From Candidatus Gastranaerophilales bacterium (GTDB lineage Bacteria; Cyanobacteriota; Vampirovibrionia; Gastranaerophilales; Gastranaerophilaceae): a stretch of DNA of 64,000 nt. The position numbers and the translations under genes are program-made. The first letter of the stretch is position 1. Each line of letters begins with the position of its first letter. Positions 18,030 through 26,586 of this stretch are shown piece after piece. The notes beneath the pieces were generated by a model. That model had not been told where the DNA came from. It saw only the letters and a list, made by a program, of their open reading frames with translations, and did no database searches. The stretch spans positions 1 through 64,000 of the forward strand of contig CALUUJ010000012.1 in assembly GCA_944323935.1 (NCBI GenBank), given 5' to 3'.

Positions 18030-19628
18030 ATGAGCAACATAAATATAGATACCAAAAAAATAACAAAAGAAATAGATAAGTTTCAGAAATCCGGTAATAT
18101 ACAAAAAGCAATAGAGACTTGTCAAGGTGCTATATCCCAAGATGAAAATAATGCCGAACTGCATATTAAACTTGGTGATTTATACATGGAATGGCATCTT
18201 GATATACATCAAATAAAACAATATGTCGATGAAGCAATTACGGAATATCAAAGAGCTCTTGAATCTTGTGTTAATTCAGCTGAAATTTATTTCAAGATAG
18301 CAATGGCATTTTATTACAAAAGAGAACTTGAAAAAGCAGTAAATTATTTTAAACTTGCACTGGAACATAATACAAAATTAGCTGAAGCACACTTTATGAT
18401 TGCTGAAATTTTTATGAAAAAAGGAGATTTTCTAGAGGCGGTAGAATCCGCACAAAGAGCCATTTCAATCTCACCTTTTTCATCATCAAGAGCATGTTTT
18501 CTGATTTATAATATCTTGTCCATATCAAAGAAGTATAAAACAAATAAACGTTATTGGATGCTTTTAGCCTCTTTTCTCACACTTCCGTTCGATAAATATG
18601 CAATGAAAGAAGTTATTAGAAGAATATCATATCTACAGTTCCTCCCAACATTATTGAAAACTTCATTAATGATCTTTTTAAAGGGTTTCAATCAAGAAGT
18701 TTTAGATATATATAGAGAAACAATAGATAGAGCCCCGAGGTTCGTGGAACTATACATAAATCTTGGAAGAGTATATTATGAATTAAAACGTTATGATGAT
18801 GCCATATGTGAATATAAAATGGCAATCTGGCTTGATAGCTTAAATATAAGAGCCTATTATTATTTATGCCAATTATATGAAGAACAAAGAGATTATGATA
18901 ATGCAATTTTAACTTGTGAAAAATTAATTGAATTACAGCCACATGTCGCTGACTTTCATTGCAGGCTTGCACAATACCTATATTTAAGAGGAGATATAGA
19001 TCAATCTATAGAACATTATCAAACAGCTGTTACGTTAAGTCCAAATCCGGTATGGACAAGCGTTGTGGCTCAGACTTTAGGTTTTATTTTTCAAGAAAAT
19101 ACAAAAAATCTTGATGCAGCTATTAGTTCATACCAAAGTGCATATAATCTTAATCCGAATGATATTGATATATACCTGAACTTGGGAAATGTTTTTTTTG
19201 AAAAAGGTTCTTATGATAATGCATTAATGGTATACAAAAAAGCATTGGAATCATCCCCTCATAATGCAAGGCTTCACTGCAACTTGGGATATTTATACTG
19301 GGGCAAAGGCAATATTGAAGAAGCTATAAAAGAATATGAAAAAGCAATAAAATATGATAATACATATGATATTGCATATAACAACTTAGGAGTTATATAT
19401 TTAGATGATTTAGGCAGAGTAAAAAAAGCTATAGAACTGTTTGAAGCTGCAAGAAAATATAATCCGAATTATGCTTTGGCACATTATAATTTAGCCCGTT
19501 CAATAGCTATAACTGGTGATAAAGTTGAAGCTGCAAAATTATACCAAATAGCTTTAGATATTAATACTTATACTCAGGAACTTGATCCTGTTGATATTGA
19601 AGAAAAAATTCAAGATTTATTTACATAA
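18030..19628 (+). CDS. Tetratricopeptide-repeat protein
   Basis: A 532-aa protein built almost wholly of TPR units (for example AEIYFKIAMAFYYKRELEKA and VELYINLGRVYYELKRYDDA), interrupted near residues 170-215 by a more hydrophobic piece without repeats. TPR arrays are protein-binding scaffolds; no enzyme domain is seen. The M16 pair lies 43 nt upstream and the thioesterase gene 13 nt downstream, so co-expression with the latter is likely. No ribosome site is obvious at the start. Confidence 0.85.
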   Translation: MSNINIDTKKITKEIDKFQKSGNIQKAIETCQGAISQDENNAELHIKLGDLYMEWHLDIHQIKQYVDEAITEYQRALESCVNSAEIYFKIAMAFYYKRELEKAVNYFKLALEHNTKLAEAHFMIAEIFMKKGDFLEAVESAQRAISISPFSSSRACFLIYNILSISKKYKTNKRYWMLLASFLTLPFDKYAMKEVIRRISYLQFLPTLLKTSLMIFLKGFNQEVLDIYRETIDRAPRFVELYINLGRVYYELKRYDDAICEYKMAIWLDSLNIRAYYYLCQLYEEQRDYDNAILTCEKLIELQPHVADFHCRLAQYLYLRGDIDQSIEHYQTAVTLSPNPVWTSVVAQTLGFIFQENTKNLDAAISSYQSAYNLNPNDIDIYLNLGNVFFEKGSYDNALMVYKKALESSPHNARLHCNLGYLYWGKGNIEEAIKEYEKAIKYDNTYDIAYNNLGVIYLDDLGRVKKAIELFEAARKYNPNYALAHYNLARSIAITGDKVEAAKLYQIALDINTYTQELDPVDIEEKIQDLFT

Positions 19629-19641
19629 TGGAGAATTCTAA

Positions 19642-20052
19642 TTGGAATACGTTCAAGAAATAAGAGTTTTATATAGTGATACAGATTCATACGGTGTAGT
19701 TTGGCATGGCTCCTATACAAAGTGGTTTGAAGCTGCAAGAGTAGGTCTTGTTGAAGCACTTGGCATGGACTTAGAAGAGCTTGAAAAAAATAATATTCTT
19801 TTTCCTGTTGTAGAAATGAACATACGTTATAAGTCTTCTGCAAAAATGAATGAACGTATTATAATCAAAACAGAAATAACAGAATTAAAACCGCTAAGTA
19901 TCACATTTGAACATAAAGTTTATGAAAAAAAAACCAATACATTAAGAGTAATTGCGCACACTACAATTGTCGTCATTGACAGCATTACAGGTAAAATGTA
20001 CAGAAAGATGCCTGAAGAACTATATTCTAAATTTACAAAAGCAATTGAATGA
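19642..20052 (+). CDS. YbgC-type acyl-CoA thioesterase
   Basis: A 136-aa hot-dog-fold thioesterase of the 4-hydroxybenzoyl-CoA/YbgC group. The catalytic region is DTDSYGVVWHGSYTKWFEAAR near residue 13, with the aspartate nucleophile or base in DTD. It would hydrolyse short-chain acyl-CoA or acyl-ACP. The start is a TTG with GGAG 8 nt upstream; no ATG is available before the motif. It sits 13 nt after the TPR gene. Confidence 0.88.
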   Translation: MEYVQEIRVLYSDTDSYGVVWHGSYTKWFEAARVGLVEALGMDLEELEKNNILFPVVEMNIRYKSSAKMNERIIIKTEITELKPLSITFEHKVYEKKTNTLRVIAHTTIVVIDSITGKMYRKMPEELYSKFTKAIE

Positions 20053-20155
20053 GAAACTTGTTTATTAATCTTTAGGTCAATAAATATAAATCCTTGGACT
20101 ATGTCCCATTTTTATAATATTTCCTAGAATTGTATAAGATAAAAAGGGGCGTACG

Positions 20156-20917
20156 TTGGGGATAATTTATAATAACAAATATAATAAAATAAATGGTTCT
20201 GCAATGCAGGATAATTCCCTTGCTCAAATTTATTTCTCTGAAGCTGAAGAACTTAGACTCAATAAAAAGTTCAAAGAAGCAATTGATAAATATTTGCATT
20301 CTATATTGATAAATAGAAATAATCATACATCGTACATTGGTCTTGCAATAGCATATAAAAATTTAAAAAACTACAATAAAGCAATAAAAAGTCTCAAGAA
20401 AGCCGAAATATTGGAACCGGATGATATAAATGTTCAAAAAGAACTTGCCATATGCAATATTATAAAAGGAGATTTTGCAAACGGCATAAAACATCTGATA
20501 TGCTCAATAAAATTGGAGCCCAATAATATTGAAATCCAAATGCAGCTTGCTTTAGTACATGAAATGATTGAAGAAGAAGATATGGCTTTAATGATATATC
20601 AGAAGATCATAGAAACAGAACCCGAATATATACGAGCACACATTCAAAAAGCAACTTTATATATGCATCTGGAAGATTATATTAACAGCGCAAAAACATT
20701 CAAAGAAGTACTCAGACTCCAAAAAGACTATTATAGAGCATATTTAGCTATTGGTATCTGCTATGAAAAACTTGGAAATAAACAAGGTGCAAGAAGATTT
20801 TATAAAAAATACTTAGCAACATCAAATACTGTCTCAAGCAAAGAAGAGGTATCAAAGAGAATAATTGAACTTGAAAGTAAAAAGAACACAGCAACACATA
20901 ACTTAAAACTATTATAG
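20156..20917 (+). CDS. Tetratricopeptide-repeat protein
   Basis: A 253-aa protein of about six TPR units (such as HTSYIGLAIAYKNLKNYNKA and YRAYLAIGICYEKLGNKQGA). The preferred start is a TTG at 20156 because AAAGGGG lies 6-7 nt before it; an ATG at 20204 lacks such a site, so the first 16 residues are uncertain. The role is unknown beyond protein binding. Confidence 0.78.
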   Translation: MGIIYNNKYNKINGSAMQDNSLAQIYFSEAEELRLNKKFKEAIDKYLHSILINRNNHTSYIGLAIAYKNLKNYNKAIKSLKKAEILEPDDINVQKELAICNIIKGDFANGIKHLICSIKLEPNNIEIQMQLALVHEMIEEEDMALMIYQKIIETEPEYIRAHIQKATLYMHLEDYINSAKTFKEVLRLQKDYYRAYLAIGICYEKLGNKQGARRFYKKYLATSNTVSSKEEVSKRIIELESKKNTATHNLKLL

Positions 20918-20976
20918 AGAAGTTTGATTATTTTAATCCTTTTTGCTAAAGTACATAAGGAATAAGTAGTATTATT

Positions 20977-21924
20977 ATGGAAGAAAAACTTGATATAATA
21001 ACAATCGGGGAAAGTTTAATAGAACTTTCTACCAATGAGAATTTAACAACAGCAGTAAGTCTTGATAAATATTACGGTGGAGATACACTTACTACAGCAA
21101 TTTCTGCACTCAGATTAGGTTCAAAAGTCGGATTTATTTCAAGAATAGGAATGGATTGTTTTAAAGATTATTTGATTGAAAGCTGGCAAGATGAAGGTTT
21201 AGATATTTCGCATATCAAACCTGTACAAGGATTCAATGGCATCTATGTTGTATCCAAAAAAGAAGATTGCAGTGACAAAGAATTTGCATTTTATCGAAAA
21301 AAAACAGCAGCAACAAATCTTTCAGTTGAAGATATTTCTACAGATTATATTCAAAATTCTTCTTTGTTATATGCAACAGGTATAACACAGTCTCTTTCAA
21401 TATCAGCAAGAGAAGCGGTTAAGAAAGCTTTTATAATAGCAAGAGAAAATAATATTATTACGGCATATGATCCCAACTATACATCAAAAATTTGGGACGA
21501 GGCAGAAGCGAAAGAAGCTTTTGATGAAATTGTTGAATTTGTAGATATAATCTTTCTAAACGTAAAATATGACTCAAAAGTTGTTATTGATTCTGAGTCA
21601 ATAGATAATACAATAAAATATCTATGGGATAAGGGAATAACAACTGTTGTGATAAAATCCTCAATTGATAAAGGTTATTATGTAGGTTATCAAGGAAAAA
21701 TTGAATTTATAAAATTCATCAATGAAGAAGTATGGGATGACACAGGAGCAGGTGATGCATTCAATGGCGGCGTTTTGCACGGAATAACCTCCGGCATGTC
21801 CCCGTTTAAAGCTGTAAGTTTAGGTGCAATTGTAGCCGGTTTACAAATAAAGAGCCTTGGGGCCATAAAGTCCATACCTACAAAAGAAAATGTATATAGA
21901 ATTTTTAAAGGTCAAAATGACTAA
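20977..21924 (+). CDS. PfkB family carbohydrate kinase
   Basis: A 315-aa ribokinase-fold sugar kinase. The N-terminal part has ITIGESLIELS and YYGGDTLTTAISALRLG, and the C-terminal signature WDDTGAGDAFNGG near residue 250 contains the catalytic aspartate and the anion hole. The overall pattern is closest to 2-keto-3-deoxygluconate or fructokinase members, but the substrate cannot be fixed. Its end overlaps the next gene by 8 bp. Confidence 0.88.
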   Translation: MEEKLDIITIGESLIELSTNENLTTAVSLDKYYGGDTLTTAISALRLGSKVGFISRIGMDCFKDYLIESWQDEGLDISHIKPVQGFNGIYVVSKKEDCSDKEFAFYRKKTAATNLSVEDISTDYIQNSSLLYATGITQSLSISAREAVKKAFIIARENNIITAYDPNYTSKIWDEAEAKEAFDEIVEFVDIIFLNVKYDSKVVIDSESIDNTIKYLWDKGITTVVIKSSIDKGYYVGYQGKIEFIKFINEEVWDDTGAGDAFNGGVLHGITSGMSPFKAVSLGAIVAGLQIKSLGAIKSIPTKENVYRIFKGQND

Positions 21925-22939
21925 GAAGTTCTGCATTTCAGGATATTATGGGTTTGATAATTTTGGCGATGAAACAATATTAAATGTTTTAGTCGAAAAT
22001 ATTAAAGCAGGTGTCGGACAATCACAAATAACTATTTTTTCTTCAAATCCCTTAAAAACAGAAAAACTATATGATGTAAAAAGTGTTTATTCTTTTGATT
22101 TATTATCAGTTATCAAAGAACTTTTAAGATGTAATTATCTTATTTCAGGTGGTGGCAGCCTACTTCAAGATGTGACAAGTAAAAAAAGTCTCGTATATTA
22201 TCTTGCTGTAATTGCTATTGCATTATTTTTTAGAAAGAAAGTTATAATATTCGCACAAGGTATTGGACCAATTAATAACAAAATACTTGCAAATATAACT
22301 AAAATAATATTAAAAAAAGCTAAATATATTACGGTAAGAGACAATAAAAGTCTGAATTTACTAAATGAATGGGGCATTAAGGCCAATATCTGTGACGATC
22401 CTGTTTGGAATATAAAGATAAACAAAAAAGAAAAAGCGAATAAAATTGGGATACAATTAAGAAATTTCAACTCTCTAACATCTGAATTTATTGATAAATT
22501 AGCTTTTTGTATAAATGAATTTTATCGAGATAAAGAGATAATAATTTTCTCTTTCCAGAACAAAATTGATTTAGAAATATGCAATCAATTAAAAAAACAT
22601 CTGCAAATCATTAATCCTAGTATAAACGTTAAAGTTGTCGAGAACATTTCAAACGAAAAGATAATTGATGATATATCAGAATTAGACAGCTTGATTGCCA
22701 TGAGATACCATGCCTGTTTAATAGGTATAAAAGCTAAAATTAAAGTTTTACCGATTAATTATGATATCAAAGTAGAAAATCTCGCCAAAGATTTTAATCT
22801 TTTGAATTTAGATTTAAATTGTACACTAGAACATATGAAAGAAATTTTTTCTGATTTTAAAAACTTATCAAGAGCCTATAATATAGAAAAAATAGAAAGG
22901 CTAAACTTTAATTTTACAGAATTATTAGAAAATTTATAA
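21917..22939 (+). CDS. Polysaccharide pyruvyl transferase family protein (CsaB-like)
   Basis: A 340-aa member of the CsaB family, which adds ketal-linked pyruvate to cell-wall or surface polysaccharide; in other bacteria this anchors SLH-domain S-layer proteins. Family marks: CISGYYGFDNFGDETIL at the start, SGGGSLLQDVTS near residue 85, IFAQGIGPI, and RYHACLIGIKAKI near the end. The start at 21917 has AAAGGT just upstream and overlaps the kinase gene. The convergent sigma-factor gene ends 1 nt beyond. Confidence 0.88.
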   Translation: MTKKFCISGYYGFDNFGDETILNVLVENIKAGVGQSQITIFSSNPLKTEKLYDVKSVYSFDLLSVIKELLRCNYLISGGGSLLQDVTSKKSLVYYLAVIAIALFFRKKVIIFAQGIGPINNKILANITKIILKKAKYITVRDNKSLNLLNEWGIKANICDDPVWNIKINKKEKANKIGIQLRNFNSLTSEFIDKLAFCINEFYRDKEIIIFSFQNKIDLEICNQLKKHLQIINPSINVKVVENISNEKIIDDISELDSLIAMRYHACLIGIKAKIKVLPINYDIKVENLAKDFNLLNLDLNCTLEHMKEIFSDFKNLSRAYNIEKIERLNFNFTELLENL

Positions 22940-22940
22940 G

Positions 22941-23759
22941 TTACTTTCTTGCATATTTTTCAGAACGATTTTCGTTAAGAATATTTCTTAATTTCATAAT
23001 AGCTTGAGCATGAATCTGACATACTCTGGATTCTGATACTTCAATACTTGCACCGATTTCTTTTAAAGTCATATTTTCATGGTAGTAAAGAACCATAACC
23101 ATACGTTCACGCTCAGGCAATTTCTTCAGTGCAGCTTGCAGTTCATTCTTAACATCTTTTTCTTCAAGTTTTTCAAGTGGATTTACAGAATTTGTATCTT
23201 CAATAGTATCAATTAATTCAATTCCTTCATCACCCGAGTATTTCTTATCATACAAAGAACCGACAGATGTATCTTCAGCCATTATAGATACAACTTTATC
23301 TTTTTCGATTCCTAAAGCATCAGCAATTTCTTGTGTGGTAGGAGTTCTGCCCAGTTTTTGTTTTAAATCTTCACTGGTAGTCTTCACATCTTTTATTCTC
23401 TTACGCATGCTTCTTGGAAGCCAATCTTGAGAACGGATTTTATCAATGATTGTACCTCTTATTCTCATAATGGCATAAGTTTCAAAATGGGCACCTTTAT
23501 CCGGAGAAAATTTTTCAATTGCATCAATTAAACCTTCAACACCGAAACTCGTTATATCCTCTATTGCAAAATTTGGCGGAAGATTAAGTTTAATTCTGCC
23601 TATAACATATTTTGTAAGATAAATATACTGAACTATAATCTGATCCCTAAGCTTTTTATTTGTTCTATCAGAAAGATACTCCATCCAAAGATTTTCGAGT
23701 TCAGTATCAGACAATCTTTTTATATGGTTATATGAATTGTATTCCAAATTATCGTTCAT
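22941..23759 (-). CDS. RNA polymerase sigma factor, FliA/WhiG type
   Basis: A 272-aa sigma70-family factor of group 3. Region 2 is seen in YVIGRIKLNLP to FETYAIMRIRGTIIDKIR, followed by the family hallmark SQDWLPRSMRKRI; region 3 in GRTPTTQEIADALGI; region 4 in LPERERMVMVLYYHENMTLKEIG and VSESRVCQIHAQAI. FliA and SigD drive late flagellar and chemotaxis genes, WhiG sporulation genes. With CheA, an MCP and a double CheW in the same window, a motility role is plausible but not shown. I found no convincing FliA-type promoter upstream of those genes. Confidence 0.92.
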   Translation of the reverse strand: MNDNLEYNSYNHIKRLSDTELENLWMEYLSDRTNKKLRDQIIVQYIYLTKYVIGRIKLNLPPNFAIEDITSFGVEGLIDAIEKFSPDKGAHFETYAIMRIRGTIIDKIRSQDWLPRSMRKRIKDVKTTSEDLKQKLGRTPTTQEIADALGIEKDKVVSIMAEDTSVGSLYDKKYSGDEGIELIDTIEDTNSVNPLEKLEEKDVKNELQAALKKLPERERMVMVLYYHENMTLKEIGASIEVSESRVCQIHAQAIMKLRNILNENRSEKYARK

Positions 23760-23777
23760 TATTTTTCCGAAATATAA

Positions 23778-23783
23778 ATTATA
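23778..23783 (-). promoter_or_regulatory. -10 box upstream of the sigma-factor gene
   Basis: TATAAT on the minus strand lies 18 nt before the start codon at 23759, preceded by TAT as in extended boxes. No -35 match at normal spacing. Confidence 0.35.
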
Positions 23784-23860
23784 ATAGTGCTATTTCAATT
23801 GTAGTCATACAGCACAATTATCAAATCATATATATATATGAAGTTTCAGAAAAATTATAA

Positions 23861-24430
23861 TTATTTATTAATAAGAATTGGCATTTGTTTAATTTTCTTC
23901 ATCCAAGAAGAATTATTTTCAACAGTAAAATAGAATGTTTCTCCAAACATTTCTTCTTCGTATTTGCTTTGTTCTTCTTCTTTTTGAAATTCATTGGCAA
24001 TTAAAATCTTTTTTATTTTATTTCTTAGCATCAAACTTGATGTAAGATTAAAAATAACTTTTCTTTCACTTGTATTGTATAAAGCTTTTTCAATTGCAAT
24101 TTGAAGCATTTTATCAATTAATGGCTCAAATTTTATTTGTGAATCAAAATTTAGGTTTATGATATATACACTATCTTTATATACTTTTAAATCCATATTT
24201 GCAAGAATTTTTTCATCTTCAGTTCTAATAGAGTATTTTTCTAGTTGATTTTTTGATGAAAATTTTCTAAAAACGTTAACATCAAATGATCTTAAGCCAA
24301 ATAAAAATCTTTTTTGGGTCAGAGAAAAAGTTTTTATTTTTTCCCATTTTGGCAATAAATAAACTTCATTTAATAAATCTTCAACTGATAATTTATACTT
24401 CTTATCATTTTTTATTATTGTATCTATCAT
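23861..24430 (-). CDS. Hypothetical protein, possible acetyltransferase-like fold
   Basis: A 189-aa protein that I do not recognise. The second half (VYIINLNFDSQ, a helix, KVIFNLTSS, RNKIKKILIANEFQKEEE, ETFYFTVEN) has the strand-helix-strand order of GNAT N-acetyltransferases, but the acetyl-CoA loop QxxGxG/A is not visible, so this is only a suggestion. It has no signal peptide or membrane segment. It lies between the sigma-factor and radical SAM genes, all on the minus strand. Confidence 0.55.
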   Translation of the reverse strand: MIDTIIKNDKKYKLSVEDLLNEVYLLPKWEKIKTFSLTQKRFLFGLRSFDVNVFRKFSSKNQLEKYSIRTEDEKILANMDLKVYKDSVYIINLNFDSQIKFEPLIDKMLQIAIEKALYNTSERKVIFNLTSSLMLRNKIKKILIANEFQKEEEQSKYEEEMFGETFYFTVENNSSWMKKIKQMPILINK

Positions 24431-24614
24431 ATATTAAATTTAAACCCTATATACTCTCACAACAGAAAGAGAAATACTATATTTATTTTCTAATTATTTT
24501 CTCTGATATTGCTAGCGAATACTTTACTATATCACTCAGGCAGTAATTTATTTTATATTTTATATCAAACCATGTCAACAGTCTCGATATAATTAACATG
24601 ATTTTACAAAAAAC

Positions 24615-25643
24615 TTATCTTCTATATATTATATTCTTTTTTTTATCATTTTTTGTACATATATATAAAGTATAAAGAAAATTATTTTTGATAAGTAAAG
24701 ATTTTTTTATTTCTCTATTTTTTAAGACATATGAAATAAAACTATATGTAAGAAGATTAATACCAGTTTCTTGTGTTCTCTTTTCAAAATAATCAACAAG
24801 TAAAAAGATATGTGGAGAAACATTCTTGTTATTATATTTACGGGCATATTGAACTTCTATATCTATCGCAACTGTTTTTACTCCATAATTATTCATTAAT
24901 ACAAAGAACTTCTCTATTTCACGAATATTATCATTTATTCCAGGAATAATAATATATTTAATAATCAAATTATCTTTATTTGCTATGGAATAATTTTTAA
25001 TTGTTTCACATACTTTAGAAAAGCAATCAACCTGTTTAATTTTTTTATAAGTTTTATTTGTACCCGAATCAAGAGAAATAACAACAGACCCTTTATTTTT
25101 CTTTAGAACTTCTTCAATAATTGGACTATACTTAATTCCACTCGTATGTATTCTAACTGTAGTACCGTTTTCAATAAATAACTGCACTAACTCTTCAAAA
25201 TTATGCATAAGAGTGGGTTCCCCGCCTTGAAATGTAGCTTCTCCTCCGGCTTTATAATAACCTTTTTCTATTAAATCTTTAATAATAGGATAAGTATTAT
25301 AATTTCTATTATTTCCGCTATACTCTTCGCTGCAATATATACATCTTGCATTACAAGAACGACAATGAGAGAAATGAAAATCTGATATTTTGCGTTCATC
25401 AGTATATTTATACTCAGCTAAATGATAACAACCCAGACAATCATAAATAGTTTGATCTTTCTGGCGGGCAATTCTTTTTGCTTTTATATCAAATAACATT
25501 TCCCAATCAATAGGATCTCCGTAATAATTTTTTATTAAAACAGGCAAACCTCTGCCGTCATTATGGGATATACAACAATCGGAAACCATATTTAAGTCAA
25601 AATTTATACCTGATTCCAAGAAAGAACAACCTAATTTATTCAT
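24615..25643 (-). CDS. Radical SAM protein with N-terminal SPASM-like cysteines
   Basis: A 342-aa radical SAM enzyme. The cluster motif C97-x3-C101-x2-C104 (CNARCIYC) and GGEPTL near residue 142 are intact. Unusually, the cysteine-rich part that looks like a SPASM auxiliary-cluster domain is at the N-terminus (C6, C23, C24, C69, C72; pattern C...NMVSDCC...DCLGC) instead of after the barrel. The start is supported by GGAGA upstream. It lies behind the rpmA terminator, so it is probably expressed separately or by read-through. The substrate is unknown. Confidence 0.85.
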   Translation of the reverse strand: MNKLGCSFLESGINFDLNMVSDCCISHNDGRGLPVLIKNYYGDPIDWEMLFDIKAKRIARQKDQTIYDCLGCYHLAEYKYTDERKISDFHFSHCRSCNARCIYCSEEYSGNNRNYNTYPIIKDLIEKGYYKAGGEATFQGGEPTLMHNFEELVQLFIENGTTVRIHTSGIKYSPIIEEVLKKNKGSVVISLDSGTNKTYKKIKQVDCFSKVCETIKNYSIANKDNLIIKYIIIPGINDNIREIEKFFVLMNNYGVKTVAIDIEVQYARKYNNKNVSPHIFLLVDYFEKRTQETGINLLTYSFISYVLKNREIKKSLLIKNNFLYTLYICTKNDKKKNIIYRR

Positions 25644-25663
25644 TAAGAAATCTCCACTTCATA

Positions 25664-25701
25664 AAAGAAAAAGAACAACTTCTCAGGTTGTTCTTTTTCT
25701 T
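25664..25701 (-). terminator. Terminator after rplU-rpmA
   Basis: A perfect 15-bp inverted repeat (arms 25665-25679 and 25687-25701) closes a 7-nt loop, with a U-rich 3' arm on the minus strand. It ends the ribosomal-protein operon 21 nt before the radical SAM start codon. Confidence 0.88.
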
Positions 25702-25714
25702 ATTAAGATTTTAA

Positions 25715-25969
25715 TTACTCAGCGTAAACACTAACTTGTTTTCTATCACGTCTGTGCGGTTCAAATTTTACAACACCATCAATCAATGCAAATAAAGTAT
25801 AATCTTTACCCATACCTACATTGTTTCCGGGATGAATCTTTGTACCTTTTTGACGAACAATAATATTACCTGTAGTAACAGCTTCTCCGCCGAATTTTTT
25901 AACGCCTAAACGCTTACTTTCACTGTCACGACCGTTTTTACTCGATCCGACACCTTTCTTATGTGCCAT
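25715..25969 (-). CDS. rpmA: 50S ribosomal protein L27
   Basis: An 84-aa L27, which lines the peptidyl-transferase centre of the ribosome. It starts [20 protein letters not shown] and contains RLGVKKFGG and [11 protein letters not shown]. The glycine-lysine-rich N-terminus starts directly after Met; there is no cleavable N-terminal extension of the type seen in Firmicutes. It follows rplU as in most bacteria. Confidence 0.98.
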   Translation of the reverse strand: MAHKKGVGSSKNGRDSESKRLGVKKFGGEAVTTGNIIVRQKGTKIHPGNNVGMGKDYTLFALIDGVVKFEPHRRDRKQVSVYAE

Positions 25970-26015
25970 TTTATATTCTCCTTAGTTATTTCTAAATTAA
26001 TACGGGTTATGTTTT

Positions 26016-26354
26016 TTATTCTTCTGCAGCATCTTTTTTTGCAGCTGTTCTGATTTTATTAATCATAACTCTTGTAAAGTTTTGTCTGTGTCCATTTTTT
26101 CTTCTGTAGCCTTTTTTTGCTCTTTGTTTATAAACTAGAACTTTTTTAGTTCTGTCATGTTTTACTACAGTACCTTCTACGCTTGCATTTTTTACATATG
26201 GTTGACCAACTTTTGATTTTTTACCGTTAACAAGCATAATGATGTTTTCAAAAACAACTTTAGAGTCTGCTTCATTTTCAAGTAATTCAATATCAACATA
26301 ACGACCTTCAGTAACTTGATATTGTTTTCCGCCTGTTTCAATAATTGCAAACAT
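26016..26354 (-). CDS. rplU: 50S ribosomal protein L21
   Basis: A 112-aa L21, a 23S rRNA-binding protein of the large subunit. It opens MFAIIETGGKQYQVTEG and has the C-terminal YRRKNGHRQNFTRVMI. The start is supported by AAAGGAA. It is the first gene of an rplU-rpmA operon whose roughly 100-nt leader has a strong hairpin, pointing to translational autoregulation. Confidence 0.98.
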   Translation of the reverse strand: MFAIIETGGKQYQVTEGRYVDIELLENEADSKVVFENIIMLVNGKKSKVGQPYVKNASVEGTVVKHDRTKKVLVYKQRAKKGYRRKNGHRQNFTRVMINKIRTAAKKDAAEE

Positions 26355-26373
26355 TTTTTATTCCTTTCACTTG

Positions 26374-26411
26374 AGGCTGTCGTAGCTTTCGCATTTATTA
26401 ACGACATGCCT
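26374..26411 (-). promoter_or_regulatory. Candidate L21 leader hairpin
   Basis: In the minus-strand leader, AGGC-A-TGTCG (26411-26402) pairs with CGACA-GCCT (26382-26374), nine base pairs with one bulged A around a 19-nt loop. It ends 11 nt before the ribosome site of rplU. Leaders of L21 operons are known to bind ribosomal protein in several bacteria; whether this matches a known class was not tested. Confidence 0.45.
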
Positions 26412-26459
26412 ATCTACACACATGCACAATAGTTTACACTACTATACATTATGAATAAA

Positions 26460-26488
26460 AGTTTACCTTGTACATATTCCAAAGTCAA
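26460..26488 (-). promoter_or_regulatory. Promoter of rplU-rpmA
   Basis: On the minus strand: TTGACT (26488-26483), a 17-nt spacer, TAAACT (26465-26460). The resulting leader is about 98 nt and includes the hairpin at 26374-26411. Confidence 0.55.
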
Positions 26489-26533
26489 CCAGGAATACTT
26501 GTAATATATGTTTCATGTTAAGTAAGTTTAATT

Positions 26534-26569
26534 ATAAAAAAAAGGAGTGATAATAAATCACTCCTTTTT
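26534..26569 (-). terminator. Terminator of ppdK
   Basis: GGAGTGAT (26544-26551) pairs with ATCACTCC (26557-26564) around a 5-nt loop, flanked by A and T runs. It lies 18 nt after the ppdK stop codon. Confidence 0.9.
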
Positions 26570-26586
26570 GATTTTAGTTATACAAA

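Noticed and set aside
25619-25701. Third copy of the terminator arm inside the start of the radical SAM gene, as a switch
   Set aside because: The match at 25619-25630 is short, is explained by the coding sequence for LGCSF, and no leader peptide or ligand site is seen.
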